Made by a program: the position numbers and the translations under genes. From NCBI GenBank assembly GCA_029449235.1, contig JANATG010000001.1:2914001-2978000 (forward strand): a DNA stretch of 64,000 nucleotides. Reading direction: 5' to 3'. Source of the DNA: Linnemannia schmuckeri. Lineage: Eukaryota > Mortierellomycota > Mortierellomycetes > Mortierellales > Mortierellaceae. Positions 32,429-43,887 of this stretch are shown here, piece after piece (position 1 is the first letter of the stretch; each line of letters opens with the position of its first letter). Below the pieces are notes generated by a model. That model was not told the origin of the DNA, did not search any database, and saw nothing but the letters and a program-made list of their open reading frames with translations.

Positions 32429-33966
32429 TTTTTTAATACAGACACCTTTTTTTTTTTATTTTTTTTTTTTTTTTTTTGCTTTCTGGCACCCTTTTTTGCC
32501 TGTCAGACACGCATCGAAGGATTCCTAATACGTTAGTGAAATAAGAAGGTATGCTTTCACACACGAAGGTGCCCTCCTTTCATTCAAAGCAGATCGCCGT
32601 TCAATAACAAAAGTCGATTCCTTTCCAAGCATCATCTTCTGCCTTGATATTACTTTAATCATTTTATGCCTATGCCCATTTGACAGAAGAAAATTGTTAG
32701 AAAATACATATGTGATGGTAGAGGAAAGGTCTCTGAAAATTGCCACTCCTTCACTTCTCCTCGCAGCTCGAATGCACAATTCTAGAGGAGGCGATTGTAA
32801 CGATATAAGGGGATGGACGAAATGAATAGGGAAATAGTCAAGTCTACAATTTCAGGCTCAAACAGGGGTAGAGAGGAATAAAAGGGAAAGAGAAAATTGA
32901 CAGGGGAGGGAGGATGAGTTGGATTAGAACAAACATACGTAGAAGTCCTTAGGTGTTTAGCATGCCAGGTAGATGACCCTCTCCTTCGATCTCTCCTTGC
33001 TCCTACTCCTCATGTGAATGCTATCCATCCACCCCTTGTTCCTGCAATGGGAATATTCAATTGATAGTTTGAACCCATTTTTTCTAGTGTGAATGTGTTT
33101 AGGAAGCAAATAGGCACGGAACAACCTTGTGGCGGGAACAGAGTTGTTGATCGCTATATGTGGAGGAGTGTACTAAGAAAATGTTAAAGAGAGTTCATGG
33201 TTTATCCAGATCCAGCTCGTCACTCCATTTCTCTTTTTTCTCTCTCTTGTCCTCGTTCTCTCTCTCTCTCGCTTTCTCACTCCTCTTCTCCGTCTTATTT
33301 TCTCGTTCTTGCTGGGCTGCTCTATTTTTACAAAGCGGAGCCAACTTAAGCTTGTATAGCGCCGACTTATGTTGGTGCCAACCTGGCTTCAATTTCCCGT
33401 TCTAGACATCCACCTAAAAGTTTAGTAGAATTTGTTTTTCTCACTCAGGCATATCTGGTAATGGATGAACCGGAAAAAAAAAAGAGTTTATGGAGCATGG
33501 GCCAGCTTCATTAGACTAGCACAATTGCTGACAATGAACCGGCGTCATATTTCATTGACACATCGATAAATGGCTCACAACAAAAAAGGGATAAAAAAAA
33601 AAGGGAAAAAATGAAGAGGAATTTTGGTTGTGTTGCGCCTGAACGACATGCAAACTAGAGAGAAAGAGAAAGAACGAGAGAGAGAGAGAGCGAGAGGTAG
33701 GCTCGCATGCTATCGAGTCATTCCAGCTAAGAAAAAACGTAGAGCAGTTTTGGATAATTACGTCTCATTCCAGTTGTGATGTCGACCAGTCGAATGGCTG
33801 GGATGAACCTGCTGATAGTGGGGCGTGGGTTCAAAAGTAATATGCGGATGGAACTATAACATGGCATGTCATGTCATGGTCGTATTCATCTTGACAAAAG
33901 CCAGAGAGCCCATCCCTGACTAACGCTGTCAAGGGTTGGTTGGATGTGACAAGACCTGACCTTCTC

Positions 33967-33992
33967 AAAAAAAAAAAAAAAAAAAAAAAAAA
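33967..33992. repeat. 26-nt poly-A homopolymer
   Basis: An uninterrupted A run in the gene-poor spacer. No coding sequence adjoins it that would suggest a retroposed cDNA tail. Confidence 0.9.
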
Positions 33993-34959
33993 GAGTCAAC
34001 AAAACGAATCCCTTTCCTTTGTCGTAGATGGCCTTCTTTTTGTACCCAGCCCAGATCGAGTCTTGGCTATGTCCTATGTTATGTACTTTGGTTTTCTGTG
34101 TGAAGAACAATTGGTGAGGAGTAGGAAAGAGAGTTGTAACAGCAGGAAATAGTAGGAAGGGCGCAATGAGTATGAAACGAAAAGTACCGAGGAACTAACA
34201 GACAGACGACGACACATGCACAGCCGACAGACATCTGGTTGATGAACCGATTAAAAATTATAAAAAAAGTGACAATGGCCAAGCAAATGTGATTCTCGGT
34301 ACACGATTACTGACCTTTGTCCTCCGCGTTCTCCTCTGTTGAATCAATTTGTAGGATGCGAGTTGGCCAGCCCCCTTCGTTCTTTTTTTTTCTTCCGCTG
34401 GAAGTTCGAAACAAGACACTTATGTCTACTCTATTGTTCACTGGCTCCTTGTTTGTTGTCTCCTTGAAAGGGATGCCCATCCGACCTTGTTCTCGCCCTC
34501 GTTCGGTAAATATTTTTTCACTTTTTTTTTTTTTTATATCTTTTTGTCTCCGACATTCACGTTGACCTTCCTGCATTGCCAAATGTTCGTTGAAGGAGGG
34601 GAACAAATGGGAGTGAAGTGAATAGAGAAAGGAGCGGCTGTGTCTGTTGTTATTTTATTGTTGCACGACAAGAGGAAGAAAAAAAAAGACGACGGCGATG
34701 AACCCCCTTGCGACTATACAAGAGAACAGCCTGCAGCAGGCAATAGAAGTAGAAGATAGAAAAGGAGAAGGAGGGAGACTAGAGGAAGAAGTTGAGCAGG
34801 ATCCATTCACATTCAAACCTCGTACCTTAGTACCATATTGTTGTTCTATTTCTGGGAAAGTAAACACTAGTCTGCACCGAGACGGAGACAATCATGTCAG
34901 CCAGTCATCCAGCCAGCCGGTCATCCAGCCAGGCGACATTCAGTGCTTGCTTTAAATAC

Positions 34960-36060
34960 AGCTCGAGTAGCCCCACCTTTTGCTTTTCTCTTCTCTCTTT
35001 TCTTTTTCTCTTGTTTTTGTTTCTTCTTCTCGTCTTGCCCTTTGTTCTTGTTGACCGTTGTCCACTCCTCTTCTTCCCTTTCTTCATCCTTCATTCTCCT
35101 TCCTCCATCCTCTCCCTTCCCAGTACCCCCCAGAGTATCCCTCTTCTGGCGCCTTTCCTTCCTTCCCCTCCATCCTATCCACTGTACTCTCATAGTATCA
35201 CCTATTTTTCCTTTTCACGCATTCTACCATCCTTCATAGCTCCCTTTCCCCCTTTTTTTACGAGCATCAACAAAGAATCCCTTTTCAAGTCTAGACCCTA
35301 TCCCTCTGTCTCCCTCCTCTCTTCTACGTCCTCTCTTCCCTTGCGCCTCCTCCTTCGTTCCTTTCTACTAGCCCTTCCCTCCCACCGCATCCTCCCTCTT
35401 TGTCATACAAACCTTCGCAGTCCAGTATCCATCGCATATCTATCGATCGCACACCCCTCAAAGCACCAATCCCCATCCAAGCCCTATCCCAATCCCAATC
35501 TGACCAATCCAGGCACAACCCATCTCATATACGACACCAGCGACAAACAACGACGACAAACAATAACCACACACCACAACAAAGGCTCTCATCCTCACAG
35601 ACACATCCTCGCTCTCGACTTTCTGCTTACCATTCACCCTTTCCTTCTTTCTGCCCACACGCATACACATATACGTTTCAACCGCTTCTTCGTTTTCTTG
35701 TTACCGTCAACCACAAAAAGAAAGAAAAAAAAAACAAAAAAAAAGACAAGCACAAGAACCCGCTGACTCGTTTTCTTTTCCTTCCCCCTGCATTTTGTGT
35801 GTTCCCTTCCTCTTCTTGTTTCTTTCTCTTTCCCCTCTCGCCCACCTTAGCCCTCTCTTTTTTTCTTGTCCTCCCTCTTCCCTCCTCCTTTCCTATTTCT
35901 CTTCCACTCGTTTTGGTTTTCAACCTCCACGTTCCCTTTTCCTCCACTTTTCTTCGCTCACTCTCACTCTCACCTCACTCTTCATCCATCCTTGTCAGTC
36001 CCCTTTCAACCGACAATCCAACAGCCACACACACCCTCCAACCTCCAACTTACGCCGCTA
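34960..36060 (+). promoter_or_regulatory. 1.1 kb strand-asymmetric pyrimidine tract upstream of a secreted-protein gene
   Basis: Over about 1.1 kb the plus strand is almost all C and T up to about 35400, then C/A-rich with further CT runs. It ends 26 nt before the ATG at 36086. Such tracts mark core promoters and leaders of fungal genes, but this one is unusually long, so it may be a very long 5' leader, possibly with leader introns. Long open frames inside it (for example 34894-35766) are a by-product of the composition, which avoids stop codons. Confidence 0.55.
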
Positions 36061-36085
36061 ACTTAAATATATAGTAGCAGCAATA

Positions 36086-37066
36086 ATGCGACACCCACTG
36101 AAGTTCAATTGGGCGTTGGGCTCAACAGTCCTCCTGTCCCTGGCTCTGCTCTCCCACCTGGCCGCCCTTGGCGAAGCATCCATTACCCGGCGAGGGGCCT
36201 CAGCAGCCATTGACGACCTCAAAAGCAACTCTCTCTTTTGGAAACGAAACCGACTCTCCCTCTTCCCCCGCCACCTTTCCGACTCGCCCCCAGTTCGACC
36301 ACACGTTCAGACTGGACGTGGAAGTCTCCTTCGCAAGCGGAGTCTTTTCTCCCATGTCAACGACGACATTGTTGTCCCGCCTTCCCCTCCTACTCGTCTC
36401 CCTGCTGTCAATCGACGACGCCCTCATCTCATCAACACCAGCAACCGCGAGGAGGAAGGCGAATCAGTTGTGAGAGTGAGAGTTGAGGTGACTCACGAGG
36501 GGAGCCGAGAACGAGAGGTAGTGGTCCAGGCCCACAACAACAAATTCGACCACTCAGCAACAACCACAACCAAGCAGAACAACAATAACAACAACAACAA
36601 CAACGAAAAGAATGTCAAAGTCAGCGAGACAACCGACAAATTAAACTTTTGGCCAAACGACAACGACGAGGAGGAGGATGAGAAGCGAACCTTGATTGAG
36701 CCGCATTATCCATCCATTGACCTCTTTGATGAGGAGGAGCTGCTCGAGGTTGGCGAGGACGGCATCCTCCGCGAGAAGGGCCACCACCGATCATCATCAT
36801 CATCATCCTCCAGTCGTTCCTCGGCAGAGGATGAAGAAGAAGATCGCCATGATCAAGGGTGGTTGGTAGACGAGTGGGAGGAGGAATTGGAGGGAGATAT
36901 GGACGAGTGGATGGACTGGGTCGAGGAGGACCACGCATTAAGCCAAATCAACGCCGAAAAGGACAAGAATCGTCTGCGCGACCAGAGCGCGATGGACAGC
37001 CTAGTCTTCGATGAGGATGAGGCTAGCCCCTTCCAGCGCCTATTCTCGGAGTCGTGGCTCTTCTAG
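36086..37066 (+). CDS. Predicted secreted protein, basic N half and acidic C half
   Basis: A single exon of 326 residues. An N-terminal signal peptide is clear: a positively charged start, a hydrophobic core VLLSLALLSHLAAL (about residues 15-28), and a plausible cleavage after GEA (31). The mature part is Arg-rich up to about residue 160 and has several dibasic sites that a Kex2-type protease could cut (TRR, RKRSLF, NRRR, EKRT). A poly-Asn run (about 166-175) and a poly-Ser run separate it from a strongly acidic, Trp-spotted C terminus (DEWEEELEGDMDEWMDW). It contains no cysteine, which is unusual for small secreted fungal proteins. It resembles nothing I know. Secretion is supported by sequence; processing is inference. 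A CT-rich tract precedes it and another follows it. Confidence 0.7.
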   Translation: MRHPLKFNWALGSTVLLSLALLSHLAALGEASITRRGASAAIDDLKSNSLFWKRNRLSLFPRHLSDSPPVRPHVQTGRGSLLRKRSLFSHVNDDIVVPPSPPTRLPAVNRRRPHLINTSNREEEGESVVRVRVEVTHEGSREREVVVQAHNNKFDHSATTTTKQNNNNNNNNNEKNVKVSETTDKLNFWPNDNDEEEDEKRTLIEPHYPSIDLFDEEELLEVGEDGILREKGHHRSSSSSSSSRSSAEDEEEDRHDQGWLVDEWEEELEGDMDEWMDWVEEDHALSQINAEKDKNRLRDQSAMDSLVFDEDEASPFQRLFSESWLF

Positions 37067-38071
37067 AAAAAAAGAAACAAGAACGGGCCTTCTTCTGTCT
37101 CATGATTCAGTTCTTCAAGGAAGGGAGAGTATGTGCCCACTGATTGATTGACACATCCCGGTATCGTCGTCATCATCCATGTCTTTCATTCTCTCTTTAC
37201 CCACTAGTCGTGAGGATAGTAAGGGTCTTTCTTGTCCCTGCCCTTGAAACCATCCCCTCTGTTCTCTTCCACCTTGTACATATTTCTATGCAGCCTGTAT
37301 AACCTCTTCTTTCTTCTCTTCCTTCTTTCTTTCCCTTTCCTTCCGTCTTGTACTCTATCCCTCTTTTACTCTTCCCCCTTCTTTCTCCTCTACCCTCCTT
37401 GCTTGTTTATTCTTTCTTTTTCACCCAGGATTTGTGATGCTTACCATATCCGATTTTTTTTTATTTTCCGTGGCTGGCACCATGTCGATACAAATTAAAA
37501 AAAATTGTTGATACCCTTTTGCATCCTTCTGTTGTTCTCCTTTTGTTACTGTCTTGCTGCTCCCAAGCGTGCGTGTCTTGCAATAATAAACACTTCATAT
37601 CGTTCTTTACTTGATCGCGTCCATGTCTCTCGTGTCTTGCTTCGTTATCGATGCTCTCGGTTTCTTCTTCATCTCTACCAAGGACACCGCGAGCGCGTGT
37701 GAGTAAACAAGAAAAAGAGCTGTTCCCATCCTCAAACAGCCACGTGATGAATTTTCAGATCGGGAAAATCTCAGCCATCTCACCCATCTCACACAGGTGC
37801 TTCGCACTTATTTTTTTTTTTGTTTTCTCCTTTTCTGTCAGCATAATTCTTCACGCTTCTTCTCCCTTCTTCCTCTTCGCTCATTCGGCAATTCGGGATT
37901 CAATTCACCTCCCGATTCCTCCTCTTGCTTCACTCACTTTCTTCTTCCTCCTCCTCATCTCAAACATCAGTTACAGTTGCCCAGGACACACGCAACACTC
38001 CTTCACGCACTTCCCCCCATATCCTCAAGGATCAAAACTCCAGCACAAAACATACCCGCTTTACATCTATA
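37067..38071. other. Spacer between secreted-protein gene and ERV1
   Basis: It holds a CT-rich 3' region (37080-37430), an AATAAA-like element near 37583, and the pyrimidine-rich promoter and leader of ERV1 (37800-38060). No gene seen. Confidence 0.55.
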
Positions 38072-38752
38072 ATGCCAACACCAGATCACACTTCAACATC
38101 CCCGTCGTCGCCAACAGAGGCAAGCACACCTTTGCCACCAGGCATGGTCTTGGGCCCAGACGGAAAGCCTTGCCGCACCTGCACAGACTGGAAGAGCTGG
38201 TCCAAGATCGGGAAATCCGGTGGATCTAAGGCCAAGAAGGACACCAAAGATTCTTCTTCAACGGCTGGAGCAGGAGCTGGAGCAGGAGCTGGAGCTGGAG
38301 CTGGAGCTGGAGCTGGAGCTGGAGCTGGAGCAGGAGCCACAGCTGCCGCCGCCATCGGAGCCACCACTGCAGCAGCTGCAGGAACTTCGCCATCATCATT
38401 TGACTATGAGAAGGAATGCCCTGCAGACAAGGAAATCCTCGGCCGTGCCACATGGACATTCCTGCACACAATGGCAGCCTACTACCCTGACAAACCCTCA
38501 ACCATGGAACAATCGACCATGAAGTCTCTTCTGACCTCCTTCTCACAGTTCTACCCTTGTGGGCATTGTGCCGAGCACTTGCGGGAAGAGATGAAGGTAG
38601 ATCCACCCAAGGTTGAGAGTCGGAAGGAGTTGAGTTGGTGGATGTGTGGTATGCACAATAAGGTCAATGTGATGCTGGGCAAGGATGTCTTTGATTGTAA
38701 TAAGGTCGATGAGCGCTGGAGAGATGGGCCTTCTGATGGCCGCTGCGATTAG
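38072..38752 (+). CDS. ERV1: FAD-linked sulfhydryl oxidase ERV1/ALR
   Basis: A single exon of 226 residues. The N-terminal shuttle motif is C34-R-T-C37. The Erv/ALR domain begins near residue 120 with LGRATWTFLHTMAAYYP, and carries the FAD-proximal active site C163-G-H-C166 in FYPCGHCAEHLRE, the WMCGMHNKVN flavin-binding segment, and the structural pair C209 and C225. ERV1 reoxidises MIA40 in the mitochondrial intermembrane space and passes electrons to cytochrome c. The linker between shuttle and catalytic domain contains a 25-residue alternating Ala-Gly tract (65-89), followed by Ala/Thr-rich sequence; it is encoded by a GGAGCT-type minisatellite, and I do not know it from other ERV1 proteins. 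The frame is open upstream to 37925, but the extension is compositionally leader-like, so I chose the ATG at 38072. It is convergent with the kinase gene. Confidence 0.92.
   Translation: MPTPDHTSTSPSSPTEASTPLPPGMVLGPDGKPCRTCTDWKSWSKIGKSGGSKAKKDTKDSSSTAGAGAGAGAGAGAGAGAGAGAGAGATAAAAIGATTAAAAGTSPSSFDYEKECPADKEILGRATWTFLHTMAAYYPDKPSTMEQSTMKSLLTSFSQFYPCGHCAEHLREEMKVDPPKVESRKELSWWMCGMHNKVNVMLGKDVFDCNKVDERWRDGPSDGRCD
38264..38338 (+). repeat. GGAGCT/GGAGCA hexanucleotide minisatellite within ERV1
   Basis: About twelve six-base units, all in frame, coding for alternating Gly and Ala. The unit length of six keeps the reading frame when copies are gained or lost, so the tract may vary between strains. 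Confidence 0.9.
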
Positions 38753-38985
38753 AACCTTATTCTCAGTTCTACTCGTTCTTTTTCCTATTGCATCATACAT
38801 CATAAAAATATAGACACATTTTGAAAAAAAAAAAAAAAATGCGCGAATGAGGGATATGAGTAGATCAATGGTATGCATTAGTGGTGGGATATGAAAGATC
38901 TATGAAAAAAGAGTATTTGTGTGCTAGTGTGTGGAAAAAAGAATTAGGATGAGGGAGGACTGGCTATCTATGAACGAATGAGTGC

Positions 38986-40284
38986 TTAGGCGTCGATTGG
39001 ATAGTCCTCCTGCAGAAGCTTCTCAAAGAGGGCAAGGGCACTCTTGACACCCTTGACAACTCCTTCATCGGGTCCCTGGCCAGGGGTCCAAGTCGAGTGC
39101 GCAAAGTCAATCAAGCGCATATCGGTGACCTTTTGTCCAACTTCACCATCCTCCTCGTCATCTTCATCATAGTCCTCGTCATCTTCATCGTCCTCATCGT
39201 TCTCCTCGTCCTCGTCATCACCCTCCTGATCTTCCCGAGCGCTCTTCTCCATGTGTGCCTGAGCCCTCGCAACAACAGCGGCAATCTTCTCCTGCTCAAT
39301 CGCAACTCCAGCATCAAAAGCCTCGGCATCGCCTTCATAGATCATCAACAGCGAGCTGGACCGCATGCGCAACTCCTGGGTCTCGATGGTGGCCAAAAAG
39401 TCGGTCAGGTCGTTGATGAACCGCTCAATGATCAGACGCATGCGCTCGGGGCCGAGCTTTGCGGCAAAGTAGGCTCTGAATCCGTCCAGGACCGTGTCCT
39501 CGGTCAATCCTTTTCCGTAGTGCTTTGAATACTTTGTGAAGCTGTCCTTTTCGCTGTCGTATACCTATTATTGTAGTTAGAAGGGAAAAGGGTCAGCAAA
39601 CAGTGGAAACAATAGGAATAGATCATAATCTTCAAACGAGAGGTATCATGCATAATCAAGCGGCAGATGCGCTCAGCAGATCGTCATAATATAGCAAACA
39701 AGAAAAAAAGACTGCAGTACCTCGAAGCCGGTCATACGGAAACCAAGAGGGAGGGAAGTGGTGTTGGCAGCAACGGCACCAAGACGAGCCTTCTTCTCCT
39801 CCGAGGCATCATCGTCAAAGAGCTGGGTGCCCATCTTCAAATCGAGAACACAGGGCTTCTTGAATCCCAAGGAGACATTCTCGAGACAGATGCACTCATC
39901 ATCGATTGCGCCATTGTCCTCGGCCTCGGCGGCAACAACATCAGTCTCGGCAATAGCAGCAGCAGCAGCGTTAGCGCCATCCTGTTGGTCAAGAGTAGAA
40001 GCGGCCATCATGTCGGACAACGCATATCCGTTCAATGCCTTGATAGTGGGACCGGCGCTGGTGGAGGTCTGATCGCCGCCAGCCTGTCCGGGCTGGTTGC
40101 GGGTGAGGGTGAGGGTGCCGTAGTAGGTGGGCATCCAGGCGGCGAGCTCGGCGTGGAGGACGGACTCTTCGTAGAACTTGAGTTCCTGGGGGAGAGCGGG
40201 CTTGACGATGATCTCGTTGTCGTCGCCCATGGAAAGAACGCCGTCATGTCCGCCGACCTGGTTGCTGAGAGGGTTGAGGATCAT
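38986..40284 (-). CDS. ARG82: Inositol polyphosphate multikinase (ARG82/IPMK type)
   Basis: Minus-strand exons 39721-40284 and 38986-39564 join in phase 0 to 380 residues. The signature PCVLDLKMG at 144-152 (the PxxxDxKxG inositol-kinase motif) is followed by a LFDDDASEEKKARL segment typical of IPMK. Exon 2 carries YDSEKDSFTKYSKHYGKGLT, the SSSLLMIYEGD strand, and the metal-binding LIDFAHS near the end. It phosphorylates Ins(1,4,5)P3 to higher inositol phosphates, in the nucleus and cytosol. A strongly acidic Asp/Glu run (about residues 290-325) sits between the SLL motif and DFAHS; budding-yeast Arg82 also has an acidic tract. The intron has a GTACTG donor, less usual than GTAAGT, but frame and family match require it. 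It is convergent with ERV1 (233 bp). Confidence 0.92.
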
Positions 40285-40827
40285 GTGGAAAGGAAAAGGG
40301 GAATGTGAATTGTATGTGAGAAGAGAGGATAGAAGAAAGAAGAAAGAAAGGAGAAGAGGAAAAAAAGTGAGAGCGAGATGATGAGGCAAGCTCTTTTGTT
40401 TTTTATGTTTGTTTGTTGGCTCTGCAAAAGTTGCTTTTGTGCAACCTGTCAAAAGGCTAGAACAGGCAGCCAGCAACAAGGTTGACCAACAGTCAAAAAC
40501 GTTGTTCTTATTTAGGCGGGATGGACATGAAAGTTAAATCCGTGCATACATTTAATCACGACAAGGAAATAACGCATCTTCCTCTTTTGAACGGTGATTT
40601 CCAAGGTGTGGCTTATGTTTACAACATGCCCTTCCCTCTCTCTCACCCACAGAGCTCACTCACACTACACCCATATTGTACAGGCACACACAATTGCCCT
40701 TGGAACAAACTATCCGCCTACCAGCTGGTCCAGCCAATACCCTCCGAACCACGGTCCCTTCTTCAAGTCCTTGCATTCCCTTCTTTTCCTACTCTCCTTC
40801 AACCCACTCGACATAAAAGAAAGAACC
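40285..40827. promoter_or_regulatory. Divergent promoter region, IPMK and mL44
   Basis: 543 bp between two divergent starts. Each side has a purine/pyrimidine-skewed leader. No specific operator recognised. Confidence 0.45.
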
Positions 40828-42430
40828 ATGGCCGGACTCCTCCGCTCTCCCCTCGTCCTTGCCAGGAACACTCTCCGTGCTTCCGCCGTCCGAGGTGTGT
40901 TTTCTTCACCACTCTCGTCTTTGGACACAATCGACTCGGAATCCAGGAACAACACTTGTCAAGAAACGGACCGACCATGCACTGGCTGGAACACACACAA
41001 CACAACCATGCACGCTGGAAACACAATAACAACACCTCTCAACCACCTTGCCGCCATTGGGATAACAAGAGGACAGGAGGACCGGGAAACAACCAGTACT
41101 CATGACTTCATAACAAGCACGAAGACACGTCCTGATCAACTTTTTCTTTTTTTTTGGTTCCAAAATAGCATGCCCTCCTGCACTCACCCGCACCTACCGT
41201 ATCGATGTCAAGCCCACCAAGAAGATAGCAGCACAGGACAATGAGAAGGCACAGATTTCACAACCATCTACGACTCTGGACTCAAAATACAGGATAGAGA
41301 GACCATCAGCAGCGGTCGTTGCCTTTGCTCACCGTTTGGGATTGAACCAGCTCAAGGACCAGACCTTGCTCATGCGTATCGTCACTCACCCCAGCTACGA
41401 GAAGGTCGGCATTGCCACTAACGAGAGACTCGACTATCTCGGTAAGCTTGCAGGTCTCTTTTTTCACATTGTCCGTTTTGCTGACCGTCAAGGCGAAACC
41501 TGGATCGGATCAGGCTGACCCTGGAAGTCACAACCTGACAACAGATCTGGAAAGCGGATCAAATTATGCTTGGTGCAATTGCCAATGCACAACTCAAATC
41601 GACTACAGAAAGCAGGAGCTGATATTCTTAACTGCTTTTTGCAAAATGAAAATAGGCGCCAAGGTTCTGGATATGTTTGTGCTGGAGTACCTTCACACCA
41701 AATACCCCAAGATGCCTACCAAGATGTTGCACGATGCTGTCTCGACCTACACAAAGTCAAGCACATTGGCTCTCATGGCCAAGGAGTTTGGTGTCGAGGA
41801 TGTTGCCCGTTGGATCCGCTCCAAGGTACATTATCATATTTTTTACATCCAAAGATGTCTTCACCATAACAATCGCAATTCAGGAGCTGCAATGGTCACC
41901 GTGTTCCGAGATCAGGATGTATTAACATTGTCCTTTTCCATAATATTTCACTATAGCCCGAGTTGGAGCACCAGCTGGCGTTCAACACTGTCAAGGCATC
42001 GGTTGTTCGCGCGACTGTTGGAGCATTGTACGTTGACCAGGGCCCCATCAAGGCACGCGAGTTCATCCACGCCCACTTCTTGTCGCGTGAGTTGGATCTG
42101 GTCCAGCTTTTGGAGATTGAGGAGCCCAAGCTTTACTTGTCCTTCCTGATGAAGCGCTTGGGACGTGAGAGACCCGTGGCCCGTTTGGTGGCCGAGACTG
42201 GTCGTCTTTCCAAGGCACCCGTCTTTATTGTGGGTGTGTACTCTGGCACGGAAAAGATTGGTGAAGGGTTCGGATCTTCATTGAAGATGGCCGAGTTCAG
42301 GGCGAACAAGGATGCGTTGACAAAGTACTACCTCGAGGAGCAGAAGGACTTTGGGTTGCCATCGGATGTTGAAGTTCAAGGCGCTGTCTACACACCAACA
42401 AAGGTCGGCGACACCCCCGTTGTTGTTTAA
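40828..42430 (+). CDS. MRPL3: Mitochondrial large-subunit ribosomal protein mL44 (MRPL3)
   Basis: Exons 40828-40894, 41169-41441, 41656-41825 and 41957-42430 join in frame to 327 residues. A short basic mitochondrial presequence (AGLLRSPLVLARNTLRASAVR) is followed by an RNase III-like domain with NERLDYLGAKVLDMFVLEYL and TYTKSSTLALMAKEFGVEDVARW, then VVRATVGALYVDQGP and a C-terminal double-stranded RNA-binding domain (PVFIVGVYSG.EKIGEGFGSSLKMAEFRA..DAL). In active RNase III the sequence is NERLEFLGD; here Ala replaces the catalytic Asp, as expected for the non-catalytic ribosomal protein mL44. The first intron (274 nt) is long and the others about 130-215 nt. It is divergent from the inositol kinase gene. 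Confidence 0.92.
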
Positions 42431-42636
42431 TGGGGCGTTTCTTTTGCAGGTTGAGAGGAGGAAATCTTTTTTGCGGGAGTTGAGTGAGTTGAATCCAGCA
42501 TTTTTTATTATTTTTTTTTTTTCGTTTCCTTTTTTTTCCTACATTACTTGTTTACAATAGAAAAAAAACAACAATAACAACATCATCACCTACACACAAA
42601 AAAAGTCGACATCGGTTACTTCGTTAAAAAAATATC

Positions 42637-43423
42637 CTACTGCTCGCAGAGGCTGAAGAGCCGCTCAAACACGTCCTCATTTATGGTGATGACAAAGTAC
42701 CTGCGCTCCTTCATCAACAGCTCCCTGCTTTTAGGTTTCCAGCGTCATCGGCCAATCCACCAACCGTTCGATATCGCGTGCGATCCCGGCGACAGCTCCG
42801 CTTGAAGGCCCGCGCTTCTTGGTCTTGCCTTCACCGATATGCGCCAGCGGTGGGATTACCTCCTTTGTGGCGACAGGGGTTCTGTTGGCAATGAAGAGGA
42901 ACAAGGACGGGTGCACCAGGTTCAAAATCTGTTATCCGTCCACGGATGCCAGTCCCTCTCATCCTCAGGCACGTCCTCCAGCTTTTTAACACATGCCACC
43001 AATTGCTCCTTGAGATTCACCGGAGTTAACCCATCAGCGCGTCGTGTCCCATCAATCTCAGCTTCAATCGGCACAACCAACTCCTTGCTCACAGCACGAT
43101 CGATCTAGTCCTGACGCTGTTGCGCATACCATTTCAATTTCAGAAACACCTACTCGATCTGCTCCTCCCTCAACCAAAATTTCTGGACCTTCTCACAGCT
43201 GGACGCTAAGAGCTCCTGTTTCCAGCGGGCGGCGATAGTGGAGCCTTGAATTTGGTCCACCAGTTGGATTTCTCGCGGATCGCATTTGAGGCGGCGCACA
43301 TGGTCAACACTGGGAGGAAGGTGATTGGGTATCACTTGGGGACTCGTCATCGTCTTCATAGTCGTCGTCCGTGTCACCGTCGCTGTCGTATCCGCTGCCT
43401 GTCCATGGATGAGGGAACGGCAT
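42637..43423 (-). pseudogene. DUF4246-like pseudogene A
   Basis: From the ATG at 43423 the frame reads MPFPHPW and an acidic leader, then changes frame into LTMCAASNAIREKSNWWTKF and again into STIAARWKQELLASS and REEQIE, a stop, LKLKWYAQQRQD, a stop, LKEQLVACVKKLEDVPEDER, WHPW and a stop; LVHPSLFLFIANRTPVATKE follows in another frame. These match the N-terminal half of the fungal DUF4246 family as I remember it. The whole catalytic-looking C half is absent: the sequence jumps to the last 30 residues (RELLMKERRYFVITINEDVF.RLFSLCEQ), which match the tail of the copy at 45333. Its function was presumably that of a 2-oxoglutarate-oxygenase-like fold; that is uncertain. Confidence 0.8.
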
Positions 43424-43887
43424 TTTTCGAGAGGGCGAAAGTATAAGAGTAAGGGGCAACAGGCTAGATGATGCTTCGGTTAAGCATTTCTCACACTTTG
43501 TTGTGGAACATGTACCCCTGAAAATAGAAATGATGCCTTTTCATCTTTATGCACAAAAATAAAACGATTCTTTTCTTTGCTATTATCGCATCGGTAGGCG
43601 AACGAGAAAAGCTTACTTGCCTGTCCTGAAAACTGTGAGCGTGAGAGTGGTAAAGAGTGGGCCGCTGGAGTTGAGGTCGAGAGCACGAATAAAAAAGACA
43701 AATCGGGCGCATGACACATAGGGTTTGCATCAAAGGGCGATTCAAAGCCACATCTTGCGCCTCCAGGTTCAATTGTACATTACAACTGCGGTTTAACTTT
43801 TCCTTTTTTTTCTCTCTTCGTCTTTTCTTTTCTTTTACTTCCTCTTTACACTTCATCACCTTCCTCCGTCTCTCAGAGGAACACATC
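43424..43887. other. Spacer between DUF4246-like pseudogene A and RTCA
   Basis: The pyrimidine-rich leader of the cyclase gene occupies about 43790-43887. Nothing else seen. Confidence 0.5.

Larger units (their letters stand above)
31737..34959. other. 3.2 kb gene-poor spacer
   Basis: No convincing gene on either strand. It contains a degenerate minisatellite (32115-32428), T-rich runs (about 32308-32328 and 32440-32478), GA/CT microsatellites (33237-33290, 33660-33700), and a 26-nt A-run at 33967-33992. Open frames here mostly read these tracts. An F-box/SCF or LRR signature is absent, so the spacer is not simply another decayed family member. Confidence 0.6.

Noticed and set aside
33960..33995. 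Poly-A run as the tail of a retroposed gene
   Set aside because: No intronless gene copy or target duplication lies next to it.
34894..35766. 290-codon open frame rich in Ser, Leu, Phe and Pro
   Set aside because: It is a by-product of the stop-poor CT-rich tract; other frames of the same tract are also open and none looks like a protein.
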